Translations under genes and position numbers: made by a program
Part shown: positions 1 to 10,900 of the stretch, piece after piece
Layout of the letters: every line of letters starts with the position of its first letter
How positions within the stretch are numbered: the first letter of the stretch is position 1
The notes under the pieces: generated by a model
Told to the model about the DNA's origin: nothing
Seen by the model: the letters and a program-made list of their open reading frames with translations, nothing else
The model's database searches: none
DNA from: RGIG3701 sp964438515
Lineage (GTDB): Bacteria; Planctomycetota; Planctomycetia; Pirellulales; Thermoguttaceae
Length of the DNA stretch: 61,653 nucleotides
NCBI GenBank assembly: GCA_964438515.1
Contig: CAYTLK010000013.1
Span: 1 to 61,653, forward strand
Reading direction: 5' to 3'

Positions 1-119
1 AGTAAAATCAGCGATAGGAATAATTGAAATTTCATTTGAACTTTCTCGAAAAAATGAGGTGTTTGATGTGTATACTCATCACACTTTTAAAGTGTGGTGC
101 GGAAGCCTCCCAGGGAGAT

Positions 120-300
120 AAATTCAGCCGGAAATTTCCGTTTTTCAGGAACGCACATTCAGCGGGCAAAAAGCCCGCCGCTCGCCTTGACAAATCACTT
201 TTAAAGTGTAAGGGCGTCTCGCCGCATAAACTCATTAATGAACGTTCCTTTGAGGAATCATGCGGGCAGGATGCCCGCGCTCCCAGGGGGAGGAATTCAA
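120..300. repeat. Mosaic repeat, copy 1 (modules A and B)
   Basis: Two modules are visible. Module A (about 124-194) contains GCGGGCAAAAAGCCCGCCG and the CTCGCCTTGACA end. Module B (about 208-297) contains the palindrome GCGGGCAGGATGCCCGC followed by TCCCAGGGGG. Both occur again in inverted orientation at 1018-1205. On the opposite strand this copy reads B then A, while the other copy reads A then B, so the modules have been shuffled. Short open frames across it are translated repeat, not genes. Confidence 0.75.
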
Positions 301-362
301 CCGTTAAACTCCATTCATTCGGACGGATTCATCCAGTTTCAAAGTTTTGAGCTTTTTAAAAT

Positions 363-581
363 TTATGCGCTTTTCATTTCTTTCGGTTCCAGGGTCCGAA
401 AATAGGCGGCGTAATCGACGCACATCCCGTTCCTCGTCAGCGGCTCGGTCAAAACCGTCGTTTCGGGACGAATTTTCAACGGCACATCGACGAAGAAGTT
501 CCACCATCCGAAGACGGCAAAAACCGCAAGAAAAAGGAGCACAAATTTTGCACATCCCCAAAAAGAACAACGAGAAAACAT
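363..581 (-). pseudogene. 72-codon 5' fragment of a membrane-anchored protein
   Basis: The frame starts with ATG preceded by a good ribosome binding site (AAAGGAAT, 7 nt spacing). It encodes a basic N-terminus, one membrane segment (about residues 10-30) and the stretch PETTVLTEPLTRNG followed by VDYAAYF, then stops at codon 73. From memory, larger planctomycete proteins begin with a membrane helix followed by a similar TTxxTEPL and VDY stretch, so this looks like the surviving start of a longer gene. The sequence after the stop runs into mosaic repeat copy 1. A promoter (815-843) lies upstream on the same strand. It could instead be a genuine small membrane protein. Confidence 0.4.
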
Positions 582-814
582 GAGAAAATTCCTTTCGTCG
601 AATTTTGACTTTGCGGGTCATTCGGTACGTACGCACCCTTCTGCCGTTAAATAACGGGGTTCGTTCTTTGCCGAAATTTAGGCAGGACAGGATGTTTGGA
701 CAAATAGACAGTTTGCGATTTTCTTTTGCTTACGCGTAGGAAAGCTTCTGTTTTACGCATTCCCGAACGGTTGCGGGGGAAGAATACTTCGTTCATTTTC
801 TGCCGCAATGATTC

Positions 815-843
815 AGTTTACCATTCCTCAAACATTCTGTCAA
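815..843 (-). promoter_or_regulatory. Sigma70-type promoter, shared class, copy 1
   Basis: On the minus strand: TTGACA (843-838), a 17-bp spacer, then TAAACT (820-815) followed by GAA. A box reading GGATTTGGGTAAAA on the minus strand lies upstream at about 877-895. The same arrangement recurs near 4193 and 21622. It would drive the fragment that starts at 581. Confidence 0.6.
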
Positions 844-1017
844 GCGGGGAGAATCAAAAAACCTGAATCTTGCTTATTTTACCCAAATCCCTGCAAAAAT
901 GGACCCGAGCCATTTATCGGAATATTGTTTTGAGCGGCCCTTGACTTTTTCCGAACCAAACCTTATATACTCATCACACTTTAAAATTCAGGTTTGACGG
1001 TGAATTCCCCTGTGTTT

Positions 1018-1205
1018 TTGTCAAGGCGAGCGGCAGGCTTTTTGCCCGCTGAACGTGCGTTCCTGAAAAACGGAATTTTCCAGTTGAATTCAATCCATCG
1101 GCTTGCGCCGACCCCCTGGGAGCGCAGGCTTCCAGCCTGAATGATTCCTCAACGGAACGTTCCTTAATGGGGTTATGCGGGCGAGACGCCCGCGCTCTCA
1201 GGGGG
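1018..1205. repeat. Mosaic repeat, copy 2 (inverted to copy 1)
   Basis: Module A (about 1020-1092) and module B (about 1111-1200) match copy 1 on the opposite strand with scattered differences. Recognisable parts are GGCTTTTTGCCCGCTGAA and CCCTGGGAGCGCAGGCTTCC. A short partial match to module B (GGGAGCGCAGACTTCCAGCC) lies near 3117-3136, just upstream of the next gene. The rest of 582-1280 shows only the promoter near 830. Confidence 0.75.
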
Positions 1206-1280
1206 CTTGCGCCGAATGCCGGGGACTCATAATCCCTTGGTTCGGCGTGCCGCCCTTCTTGCAAGAGGGGATTCAGGTTT

Positions 1281-3050
1281 TCAGTAAAATCGACCCATGG
1301 CGGAAAGGGAAAATTCCGGGCGGTAAAGTTCGTAGGTCATGGGTTTGACGGAACGGTCCCTCCAGACGAAATCCGACTCCGTGTAGTTGCAGACGATCTC
1401 GCTGCCGTCCGAATAAACGATTCGCGCGACGCCCGGTTTCAGAAATTCGTGGGACTCCATGAACTCCTTCTGCAAATAACTTAACGGTTTGAAAGCCTCC
1501 CAGGACGCACGAATCGCCTCCACGTCATAGGGCGCGTAAAAAATTGGCCGTCCGCCAAACTCAACGAGCGTCAGAGCCTGCTTCGCGTCCAGTTTATTTT
1601 GGAGAAATTTGTCCGTGTTGGCCAAAACTGTTCCGTGATAAACGATTTCCCAGAGCGGCACGATTCCGTCCACCATCTGCGGTTTGGTTCGGCCTTCCGC
1701 GTAAAATGAACGCATGTACGGCGACACGTAATTTATGTAATCGAGCAAATCAATCACATGAGTCCAGCCGCACTCGGAGCCTGCGCCGTGGCAGACTTCG
1801 CGGGCTTTCAGAAGCATTTTGCGCTGATACTCGACGGCTTCCTTGCGGTTGCAGGGGTGCTTCGGATTCTGACAGCTGTAGGGCGGAATGGCTGAAAAAA
1901 CATCAATGTAGTGCGCTCCGTCGAAGCCCAATTTGCCGATTTTCTCCATCTCAGAGGGGAAAAAAGTCTCCCAGGCGTTGCGAGGACACAAATTGTAAGC
2001 GTTTCCGCCCGACCAGACGCCGTTGGTCCAAAGGGTTCCGTCTTTGCGCTGGCAAACGATGTCGGGACTCCACATTTTCGAGCAGGTGAAGCAGTCCGTG
2101 TAGTTTGAGTGCGCGTCGATCTGGAAACCGAGCGATTGGACGTATTGAATGTACTCGCGGAGCTTTTCCTCGCCGCCAGCTTCCGGAGCGACCGGGAACG
2201 TCTGCGGACAGCGTCCGTCATAACCGCCCGACTGCCAGCCGGCCGTGCAGACGGCCAATTTTTCGACGCCGGCGTCTTTCAGTTTTCGGATGACTTCTTT
2301 AGCGTCTTCGAACGAAAGGACGCATGTCACGGGCAGTTCCGTTTCCGGCGTGTAGTCGATGCGTTCTTTTTTGTACGGTTTGCTGGCGTGCGTCACGCGG
2401 ACGGTCATGGCGTCGCAAAGGTACGGCAGCCACGGATTTTCGCCCAATGCGATGCGTTCTTTAATCGGACGAATTTCTTTGTTTTTCAAACGTAAATTCC
2501 GATAGAAGCGGCCCATCCCGGAGTAATTCGCGTCGCTGCCGTTCAGAAAATAAAAGTCGACGCAGAGATCCTCGTAAGGCGCGTAACCTCGTTCGACGGT
2601 GTTGAAGCGCTGAAAGACCGAGTAAACGCCGTCTTTTGCCTGAACGCAAAACATGAATTCGAGCGGCATTCCGAGCGTCAGGGCCAAAAACGTTTTTTCG
2701 GGCGTTTTCATTCCGTAAATCGGAAGGAGGGAACTGGTGCTCCACGAACCGTTTTGCTCGCGGAACGAGCCGTACACGCCGCGTGCCTGAATCCAGTAGC
2801 CGTCGTCGCCGGTTTTAGCGGTTGCGAACTCCGGCTGAACCTCGTAAAATTTAGCGTTTGGGTCCAGTTCTGCCAGCGGAATGAGGAGCCGCAGCGCGCC
2901 GTCGTCCGAGGGTTTCAACTCGTAGCTTTTGGAAACGGGTTCCGTCTGATTCGGGTAAAACGTCCGCAGCGCGGCGGTTTCCGCAGAGAGCGTGGAAACC
3001 AGCAGCAGCGTCAAAAATGCGGAGAGGAAAAAGCGGATTGAAATTTTCAT
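1281..3050 (-). CDS. Secreted glycoside-hydrolase-like protein (DUF5696-like)
   Basis: A protein of 589 residues begins with a Sec signal peptide (about residues 1-24, ending LSAE). The start at 3050 was chosen because the longer frame to 3167 only adds translated repeat sequence before the signal peptide. The body has a beta-rich N-terminal half and then a region that reads like a TIM barrel, with GFDGAHYIDVFS at about residue 380 carrying a likely barrel-end aspartate. This resembles the DUF5696/GH-like proteins of unknown substrate. There are many Cys and aromatic residues, as in exported carbohydrate-active enzymes. The next gene downstream is the fragment at 363-581. The enzyme class is inferred from overall pattern, and no specific substrate can be read. 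Confidence 0.6.
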   Translation of the reverse strand: MKISIRFFLSAFLTLLLVSTLSAETAALRTFYPNQTEPVSKSYELKPSDDGALRLLIPLAELDPNAKFYEVQPEFATAKTGDDGYWIQARGVYGSFREQNGSWSTSSLLPIYGMKTPEKTFLALTLGMPLEFMFCVQAKDGVYSVFQRFNTVERGYAPYEDLCVDFYFLNGSDANYSGMGRFYRNLRLKNKEIRPIKERIALGENPWLPYLCDAMTVRVTHASKPYKKERIDYTPETELPVTCVLSFEDAKEVIRKLKDAGVEKLAVCTAGWQSGGYDGRCPQTFPVAPEAGGEEKLREYIQYVQSLGFQIDAHSNYTDCFTCSKMWSPDIVCQRKDGTLWTNGVWSGGNAYNLCPRNAWETFFPSEMEKIGKLGFDGAHYIDVFSAIPPYSCQNPKHPCNRKEAVEYQRKMLLKAREVCHGAGSECGWTHVIDLLDYINYVSPYMRSFYAEGRTKPQMVDGIVPLWEIVYHGTVLANTDKFLQNKLDAKQALTLVEFGGRPIFYAPYDVEAIRASWEAFKPLSYLQKEFMESHEFLKPGVARIVYSDGSEIVCNYTESDFVWRDRSVKPMTYELYRPEFSLSAMGRFY

Positions 3051-3173
3051 GATCCATCTCGGAGAAAAAGGAAGGGTTGGAGGGAAATTGGAAGGAAGCA
3101 TTAAGGGAATTCCTGGGAGCGCAGACTTCCAGCCTGCATTTGCCGAAACACAAACCTTCGCACGCAATTTTTC

Positions 3174-4042
3174 CTAAAGTCGGCTCGCAGAATCACTTCT
3201 CTGAACTGTCCTGCGGTCCGTACGCCCGAACGCATAAAAGCTCATCGTGTATTCTTTTTCCTGTTTGCCGTGATGCGTGTAGACGCCCATAAGGAGGTAA
3301 AAAACCTGCTCGCGCGCGACTTTCGGCACATACGGAGCCGCAGCGGACATCTGAAATTCATCGTCAATCCACCTGCAAACCGTCAGCGTGACCGGGTCGT
3401 AACTCGCGCCAAAACGGTGACGCTGGGAACGGTCGAGCGTCTTTGAACGGACGTTATTCGGATTCTGCAAATGAACGAAGTTCGGATAGCGTCCCCACCA
3501 GTTGTGAACCGTGCCGGTCAAACCGGGTCCGAAGCCGCCTTCATCGACGTCCAGCTCCATCCAGCGTTCGTATTTTACCGAATCGTCCCCCGTGTCGTCT
3601 TCCTGATAGAAATTTTTCTTGACCGGCATGAGCCATAAACCGGGGTAATGTTCGGGGTCGCTGTCTGACAGACTGATTTCAAATTCGATAACCCGTCTTT
3701 TCCCGACAGGTACGGCAAACCGGCCTCTTCACGGAACGAAGGCGGAGCGGAAACGAGGTCGCCGCCCGTACGCATCACGAGGACGCCGTCTTTCATGAAG
3801 TACTTTTCCTTTGCGGGCGGATTTTCCCAATCCCGCCATTGACCGTTGTACCATTTGTGCGTTCCTTTACGGTCGAACGAAATATCGTCCACGCACGGTT
3901 TTTCGTCAAACAGACATTTTGTGTAACCTGCTGCGGCAACACCATTTGGGATGATCGAATTTTTTGGTTCTTCTGCTGACACCGTTCCTGCGTTGCAGCA
4001 CAAAAACAGACACAGACAGATTCTGTACGAAATTTTCTCAAT
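3174..4042 (-). pseudogene. Broken GH16-like (concanavalin-fold) secreted glycosidase
   Basis: Two frames together encode one product. The upstream frame gives a signal peptide (ICLCLFLCC then VSAEE) and a beta-sandwich start. Near 3690 the coding sense moves to another frame, continuing VIEFEISLSD, PGLWLMP and then ELDVDE, which fits the GH16 catalytic pattern E-x-D-x-x-E, followed by GTVHNWWG. No ATG precedes the signal peptide in its frame: the natural position is an ATT at 4042-4040, and a TTG at 4003 would cut into the signal peptide. A frameshift plus a missing start codon suggest a pseudogene, though assembly error or an ATT start is possible. Promoter at 4179-4207. Family confidence is moderate. 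Confidence 0.55.
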
Positions 4043-4178
4043 AACGCAACGCGAAAAAAAGTTGAAATTAAAAACGTTTTGAACATAAAAAACTTTTTAC
4101 TTGCATGATTTTGAAATGAAATGTGTTCGAATAAACGGGTCTGGTTCCAGTTTTGCGCATTTTTTGCCGCAAACGTTC

Positions 4179-4207
4179 AGTTTACTCTCTCCAAAACGTT
4201 TTGTCAA
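4179..4207 (-). promoter_or_regulatory. Sigma70-type promoter, shared class, copy 2
   Basis: Minus strand TTGACA (4207-4202), 17-bp spacer, TAAACT (4184-4179) followed by GAA and, further on, TTGCGGCA as in copy 1. The upstream box GCCGGAATTTGGGTGAAA lies at about 4241-4258. It would transcribe the GH16-like pseudogene. Between here and 4412 no gene is seen. Confidence 0.65.
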
Positions 4208-4412
4208 GCAGTGAGGACAAAATTTTTTGAATCTTCCCTGTTTCACCCAAATTCCGGCAAAACAGGGACCCAACCCGTTCAATCTGCGTACAGCAGACCA
4301 TTCAGGCGGAACGGAATCCTCGAAAGCCGGGTCCCATTTCCGTACGAGGTTTTGCGAGCTGCGTCAAATCGGTATTTTGAGCTATTTTTTTGTCCAATAA
4401 AATGGGAACAGT

Positions 4413-4880
4413 TCAGTCACTCAATTCTAATGTAAATATTAAATCATTCATATCATCATCGGGTTTTCCATCATTGCACTGGAACCTCCATTTCCATTTT
4501 GAAATCTGCGTCACAATCATGGCTGAACCATTGTAAAGACTCTGTACGGCATTGTCAACCTTCCATACATTCCAAATTTGGAGTAATGAATTGGAAGTAC
4601 AATCACACTCCGCCTGTGTAACCGCTTTGTGAAACAAAGATGCTCCCGGAAACCAAAAGACGAAATCTTTCCCCCTGTCATTTTCGGATCGGATCGACTT
4701 GTCCGAACGAAGATGAACCGCCTGTTTCCAAGCGTTACGATCATTTTTTACAGATTCAGCCTGTATAAGAACATGCGTATGGTCTTGGACTTTGATTTCA
4801 TAAATTTGATGATAGGTTACATCCTGAACAGTGATCGGCTTCCCATTGGATTTTTGAAATTCTTCATGAAACGAAATCAT
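4413..4880 (-). CDS. Candidate immunity protein for the RHS nuclease toxin
   Basis: 155 residues with no signal peptide or membrane segment, so probably cytoplasmic. The start has a usable Shine-Dalgarno (AAGGAAT). No known family is recognised. The C-terminal part is rich in Trp and acidic residues (SKWKWRF, then KPDDDMNDL), and an acidic surface is common among nuclease immunity proteins. It lies 38 bp after the stop codon of the RHS gene on the same strand, exactly where polymorphic toxin systems keep the cognate immunity gene. The role rests on position only. Confidence 0.55.
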   Translation of the reverse strand: MISFHEEFQKSNGKPITVQDVTYHQIYEIKVQDHTHVLIQAESVKNDRNAWKQAVHLRSDKSIRSENDRGKDFVFWFPGASLFHKAVTQAECDCTSNSLLQIWNVWKVDNAVQSLYNGSAMIVTQISKWKWRFQCNDGKPDDDMNDLIFTLELSD

Positions 4881-4918
4881 ATCTTATTCCTTATTCGTTA
4901 TTCGTTATTAAAAGTAAA

Positions 4919-7900
4919 TTAAAGGCCGCGATGAATTGCCGTATGTTCTCGCGGGGACACTTCCTGCAAATTCCACTTTTGATTTATCATGGATTGTGGA
5001 ATCCCCGAACGACGAGAAACCTCTGCGTGGTGCAATTCTACGGAACTTCTTCCTTCATACGAATTCTCCGCGACCGCTCTGGGAGCTGATCCTCGCTGCA
5101 TTCGACTCAAATCTTCCTGGGTATATTTGGAGGTGTTCCCGTTTTTACCTTCATTTTTCCAATATTGATGTCGAGCTTTTCCCCAAATGAATTTTTGAGA
5201 ACTTTTCGTAAAACCCCATTTACTGTACATTATTTTGTTTCCCAATGCACCTATCCCATAACCCGCTGCACCACCGATTGCACCATAAGCGGTTCCATGA
5301 ACGAAACCGGAGAATGCTCCAGATGCTGAATCTTGAAGAACGTGATATCCCATACCTTGTTCCTCATAGGAGATATATCCAGATACAATTGCTCCATGTA
5401 CCATACCAGCGGCACCTCCTGCTCCTGCTCCCGTTACAACAGATGTCGTCAGTCCGCGGACCAGCGGCTGATAATTACCAGCCCATGCGATGGAAGACCA
5501 TTTATCAGGACTGTTAAGCCTACTCAAGATTTTTCCTCCGACAAACCCGGCGCCAGCCCCTGACACCATCCCCACTCCTCCTTGAAACAATCCTGCACCC
5601 AATGCATTTCCGATAGATTCACCATCCGCAAGTGCAAAACCCGTTCCCTGTATCAACCCATTTGTCCCTCCTCCGACAGCACCCATGAGAGTAGCTCCCA
5701 GAGGAGCTGCAGCTGCTACTAATGCACCGCTTACACCACCAGCGAGAGTGGCAATACCCAATTTGGACCATGAGAATTCATCACCATACATCCAGCAATT
5801 TAGAGCATACATACCACCACCAAGTACAGCTCCAACTCCAGCACCGACAAGAATGTGAGCAAACTTTCCGTCTGGGTCATGCCAACTGAGAGGATTATTA
5901 TGTGCGTACGCATAAAAGTTCATTCCGTCAGTAAAACCCAGTGGGTCAGGTGAAATAAATTTACCATTTAGCTCTGGCAGACGATATCGATTGAGATGAT
6001 AATAAAGTCCGGATTCCCGATCTAACCATTGTCCGGCAAACGCGATGGCACCGGGGATCTCCGCAGCAATATTCACTTGCAGTTCTCGAATTGATATTTT
6101 TGATGGAGCGTCCGTCTTTTTCCAGACAATAACAATTCGCTTACTGCGATAATCTCCAAGGGGAATGGTATACGGACAATCCAAGCGAATCGAAAAGTTC
6201 ATATCAACAGAAGCAATGAACCAGGTTTTATCCTGTTTTTGGGCATTCTGAATCCAATTTGAGATATTCTCCTTCGTCGGTGATTCTTCTTCTCCGGGGA
6301 TACGGTATACTTCAAATTTTTCCGGAAACTGTTCCGCAAAGATTTGAAGAGAATCCAAATCCACCGGTTTATCCAACTCGATTTCCATAAATTGAGTACC
6401 CGCATCTCCTGTTATAATTGTGGAATCGTCAGCGTTATCCAAGTGATTATCAAAACATGCTTCTTTGTTTTCCATGCTTTCAGAAGAAACTACCGATGTG
6501 ATTTCAGCAGTCGAACTGTTTTCACCAAAAGCCAAATAGGAACTCGAACTAATAAGGGAGAGATGTTTTCCAACCGCCTTTGTGGAAGCAACGACACTAA
6601 ATCCACGGTCCTGATGGAAATAATAACGTGAAGCTGTCGAAACTAAATTATGTTCCGCAATATTCTCTGGAATCACAGCCATCAGTAATTCTTGAGAGTC
6701 GATTCCCCAAAGATATTGTTCCACAATTTTCCAATTATCATTGTCACTGGATCGCAAAACCAGACACGGATGATTCCTTTCATAAAGTGTTACCGTTAAC
6801 TGCGAATAGGGATCTGACTCTTTAACCTCTTTGAGAATTCGACGATTCATCGCATCGTACGCAAAATTCAAAGTTGCAACAAGCTTTCCCTTTTGCGCTT
6901 GAGATGGATCTTTCTCGTTATCCTCGTAAGCGTTCATGCTTGCCAGTCGTCCAAAGACATCGTAATCCAACTGCCATAAAACCGGAGTTTGCAGGCCTTG
7001 TTTGTCTGTAAAAGTACCATGATATTCAAGGAGACAGCCCAAGTCATCGTAACGATATTCACTTGCTTTCAATGCACCATTTGGGCCGCTATTCGGGCTG
7101 GCAACAATTGTCGTGCAACGATTAGAAGCCAATTCGTCCAATTCCCGTTCCGAAAGATGCTGAGGATCCGAGATAATCGCCGCAGAGGAAAAATAACGAG
7201 GAGAAAGTGATAAATTGATCTTTTCAAAAGAAATGTCGCTGTCCTTTTTTATCCCTTTGAAATTTGTCCAAACATTCCCTGCTTGATCAAATCGCATTTG
7301 AGTAGTAAAATTTGAAACAATATCTGTACCTATTTCGAATATCTCGGCATACCTTTTCTTTGGGTTTTCAGAAATAAATTTGTCGTTATTCTCACTCACT
7401 AAGTTCGTACAGCTGTCATATTGATAGTACTGAGTTAATTCCTTTTTTTTGCCCTTTTCATTCCGAATAGAAGATGTAACAAACTCAACTTCTCCACGTT
7501 TCCCATAGGAATATTCCATTGAGATATTCACAACATCGTCAGAATTTAACGGCTTGATATCGATACGGGACAATTCCTTCTTTTCATTGAAATGACGAAC
7601 TTGAGACAAACGGGATTCCATGAGAGTACGTTCCGAAAACTGTTCCCCCAAATACTTCCAATGGCAATATGGACGATAGTCTAAATCCATGTCGCACACT
7701 CTGCTCGCGGGATCGGTATGCAGTGTCAGTGTCCGCCAATAAGAATCCGAAATATCGCAATTTCCCCATTTTAAAGTTTGTGTTCCCAGTTCCAAATCGG
7801 AAGACGTTTCTTTCATTGGAAACTTTTTCCCATCACAAAAAACCTCTTCAGTACGCATTAACCCGCAGGAATCATAAGATCGTTCCACGACGATTTCATG

Positions 7901-10900
7901 ATCTGCCGCGGAGTCTGCGGCACGAACCATGTCTCCGATCGAATTGTATTCCAAAACACGTATTACTTTGTTTTGTTTCGCATCAGAAATTTCAATCAGT
8001 CTCTGCATAGAGTCATATTTGAAACGCAGGGAGCGCAGAAGCTGGTTCTCTCGCCCAAGCCAGTCCATTTGTTCCAATAACGAAAAATCATCGTACTTTT
8101 TACGAATTACCAATCCGTCTGGTTGTCTTTCCATACATTCGCGTCCCAGTGCATCGTATTCATAACGCATGGTCTGAGGTGCGGGCACTCGGTGAATTTC
8201 CGGATTTTTCTTGGTGCCGGAAACACTCAGTGCGTTATTTCCAGTCGTCGTGAACAAAAGATTTCCAGCCATGTCGTAAGCATACTCAGTAAAGACGTTT
8301 TCTTCTGAAAACGAATACGAACAGGGTACGGTTTTTTGAGTTTTCTTCCTTCCTAATGAATCCAATGTAATATGCGTCTCAGAAACGCCGGGAGTTTTTT
8401 GAAAGAAAACATTTCCCGCGAAATCCGTGTACGAAATGGCCGCTTGGTCACAAATCATCATTCCCTTTGAATCGACGGGTAACTGAAGCCATACCCGGTT
8501 GGAATCGTCATAGAGGACAAGGAGTCCGGAAGAGAGCGTGGTTTGAGATTGTTCATTCTTCAATAATTGTTTGAAAAAAACAAGATATTCCTCATCATAA
8601 CATTGAATTTCGATATTTCCAGCGGGATCTTTTGCCGCAATTTGTCGATTTAAGCCGTCATACAGAAAGGACGTCCAGGAATCCTTCCGCAGTCCACGCG
8701 ATGCAAGAACCCGTCCCGCACTGTCGTATTGAATTTCTTCTGTAACAACGGAACGCGATTCTTTCTCGTATAATTGCAATTCCATTTGTTTTAAAGGACG
8801 AGAATTTTCACCGTAAATCGTCCACTTTTTTGTTAGAATTTGGCCGTTTTGCTGTGTCCATGAGGATACAACCCTTCCCATTCCGTCTTGTTCAATAATA
8901 GATTCGACACCATCGGAAGTTATGGTTTTCCATTCGTTGCCAAGATCATCGTATTCAAATCGAACCATGGCATTGTTGTTATCTCGATAACTGAGGATGC
9001 GGCCTTCCGGTGAATATTGATAATCAGACGATAAAAGAACTCGTATTTCCTTATTCTCGAGGGAGGTTTTCAGTTTTTGTCCAACGGGATTATAATGCGT
9101 AACCCGTTTCACTCCATTGGGATTCGTAATCGAAAGAAGAAGCCCTGAGGGGGTTCGTTCGTATTTCCAAACAGGACTTTCTTTTTTGTCGCCGAACTGT
9201 TCGTTGGTGGGAACGTGTTGAACAAGTTGACCCAAAGAGTTGTAATGAAAAGTTTCCTTGTAAAATGAACTCGAAAATCCGGGAAGTTTATCTGCCCAAA
9301 AAAATGAGTCCTCATGGAGTGGATGAAAAGTCGCAACACATTCAAATTGTTGATTATAAGAGAAAGCAGACACCCCATTTTGTGTGCTGAACTGGAAAAT
9401 CAGATTTCCTATTTGATTTATATAAGAGTATTGAATCTCCCGATTGACTTTTTGCGCTAACGGTTCTCCCCGTAGAGAAAAAAGGTTATATGTTACTTGA
9501 TTCACGGAAGGAAGAGCCTGATTTTCAGATGGGCAAGGACCATCTTTTAATTCGCGAACCACGTTCTGAATTTCAGCAGAATTGGCATCCGTAATCGTAC
9601 GAACACACAACCCTGCACCATTCACGCGTCCGTCAGCATAAGAGACCTTTTCGTTTCCAGCGGGGTACGTGGTTCCATAAAAATAAAGCGTACAGGAACC
9701 ACTGGCATTTTGTTCAATCGCAATTTCTCCGTAAGAATTGTACCAATAACGAATAGGTATGGTGAAAGAAGTTGATTCTTTTAACAGATAGTCATTCTCT
9801 GTGTATACATAAGTTTCACAACCTAAAATTGTTTCTTTTCCCGCCTGATCTTTTTGATAGTATTCCACTTCCTCTGGTAAAGAAGTACAGGCTGCATATC
9901 GAGTTCGTGTGCCGCTTTCGGACAACAAACCATTCCCCCGACCATTTCCGAGATTTGAATCTTGCGTTACAAGGCCGCGAAACATTGGGTCTGAACTGGC
10001 TGAATTGTATTCTATTTTATGAATCTGTCCGTCAGGAGTATGAATCGACGTGGGTAATCCATCTTCATTATACTGATAATCCCAGACCGCTTTTCTTGCA
10101 GGAATCTCTTTACGGACAGGTAAGGAAGGATGCGTATTTTCAGATGCATAGGTGAATTGCATTTCGGCAGAAGGCGCTGGCGGCAGAACGACTGTTTGAT
10201 TTTGGAGGTATTGAAAGGACCATTCATTCTTTTGAGCCTCATTTAACGCATAAATACCGGCTTTGATAACTTTTTTCCCGGAAAATACATATCTGGTAAC
10301 GGTTTGTCCGGATTTCGTGGAGACTTCCCCGATCATGAAGTGATTATCAACTTTTTCCCAGTGATACATATTACACAATTCGGCAGTCTGATTTAATCCA
10401 ATTACGATTCTTGGTTTTGCAGCTGAAATCAGGCAATCGGAGGAATCATAACGATATTGCTCCAATTGATTGTTTCCGTAGACCCATTCCAACAATCCTT
10501 TGGTATTATATGAAAATAAATACTCGTTTCCATAGGGATCCACGATTCGAGATAATTGTCCTGAATCGGGATTGTAGAAATAGGAAAGAGCATTCTGTCC
10601 ATTTCCAACTCGCGATGTAATCTTGTGAATTCTCCAGTTGCTTTTGTACGGCTCAAAATCGTATTGAATCAAGTCTGGTGTTGTTACAAACAAATGCTGG
10701 GCATTTTCGTCCCATTCCAGACGCAGAAAAGTCCCTTTGTCAGGGACCCATGTTTTATCGGATCGGGTAAAAACATGTTCATGTTCACCATCGTAAAGAC
10801 GCAGCTCCGTGACTTCAGAGTGATTCTGAGCATTCGCTAGAATACGAATATTCTGGTTATGGTCCCAGCTATTCCCTAAGGAACCATTATAATTCAGATG

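Noticed and set aside
24..350. Small proteins over the mosaic repeats (also 974-1264)
   Set aside because: The frames are translated repeat sequence and are similar to each other only because the repeats are.
120..1205. CRISPR array
   Set aside because: Repeats are few, unequal, inverted and not regularly spaced, and there are no cas genes.
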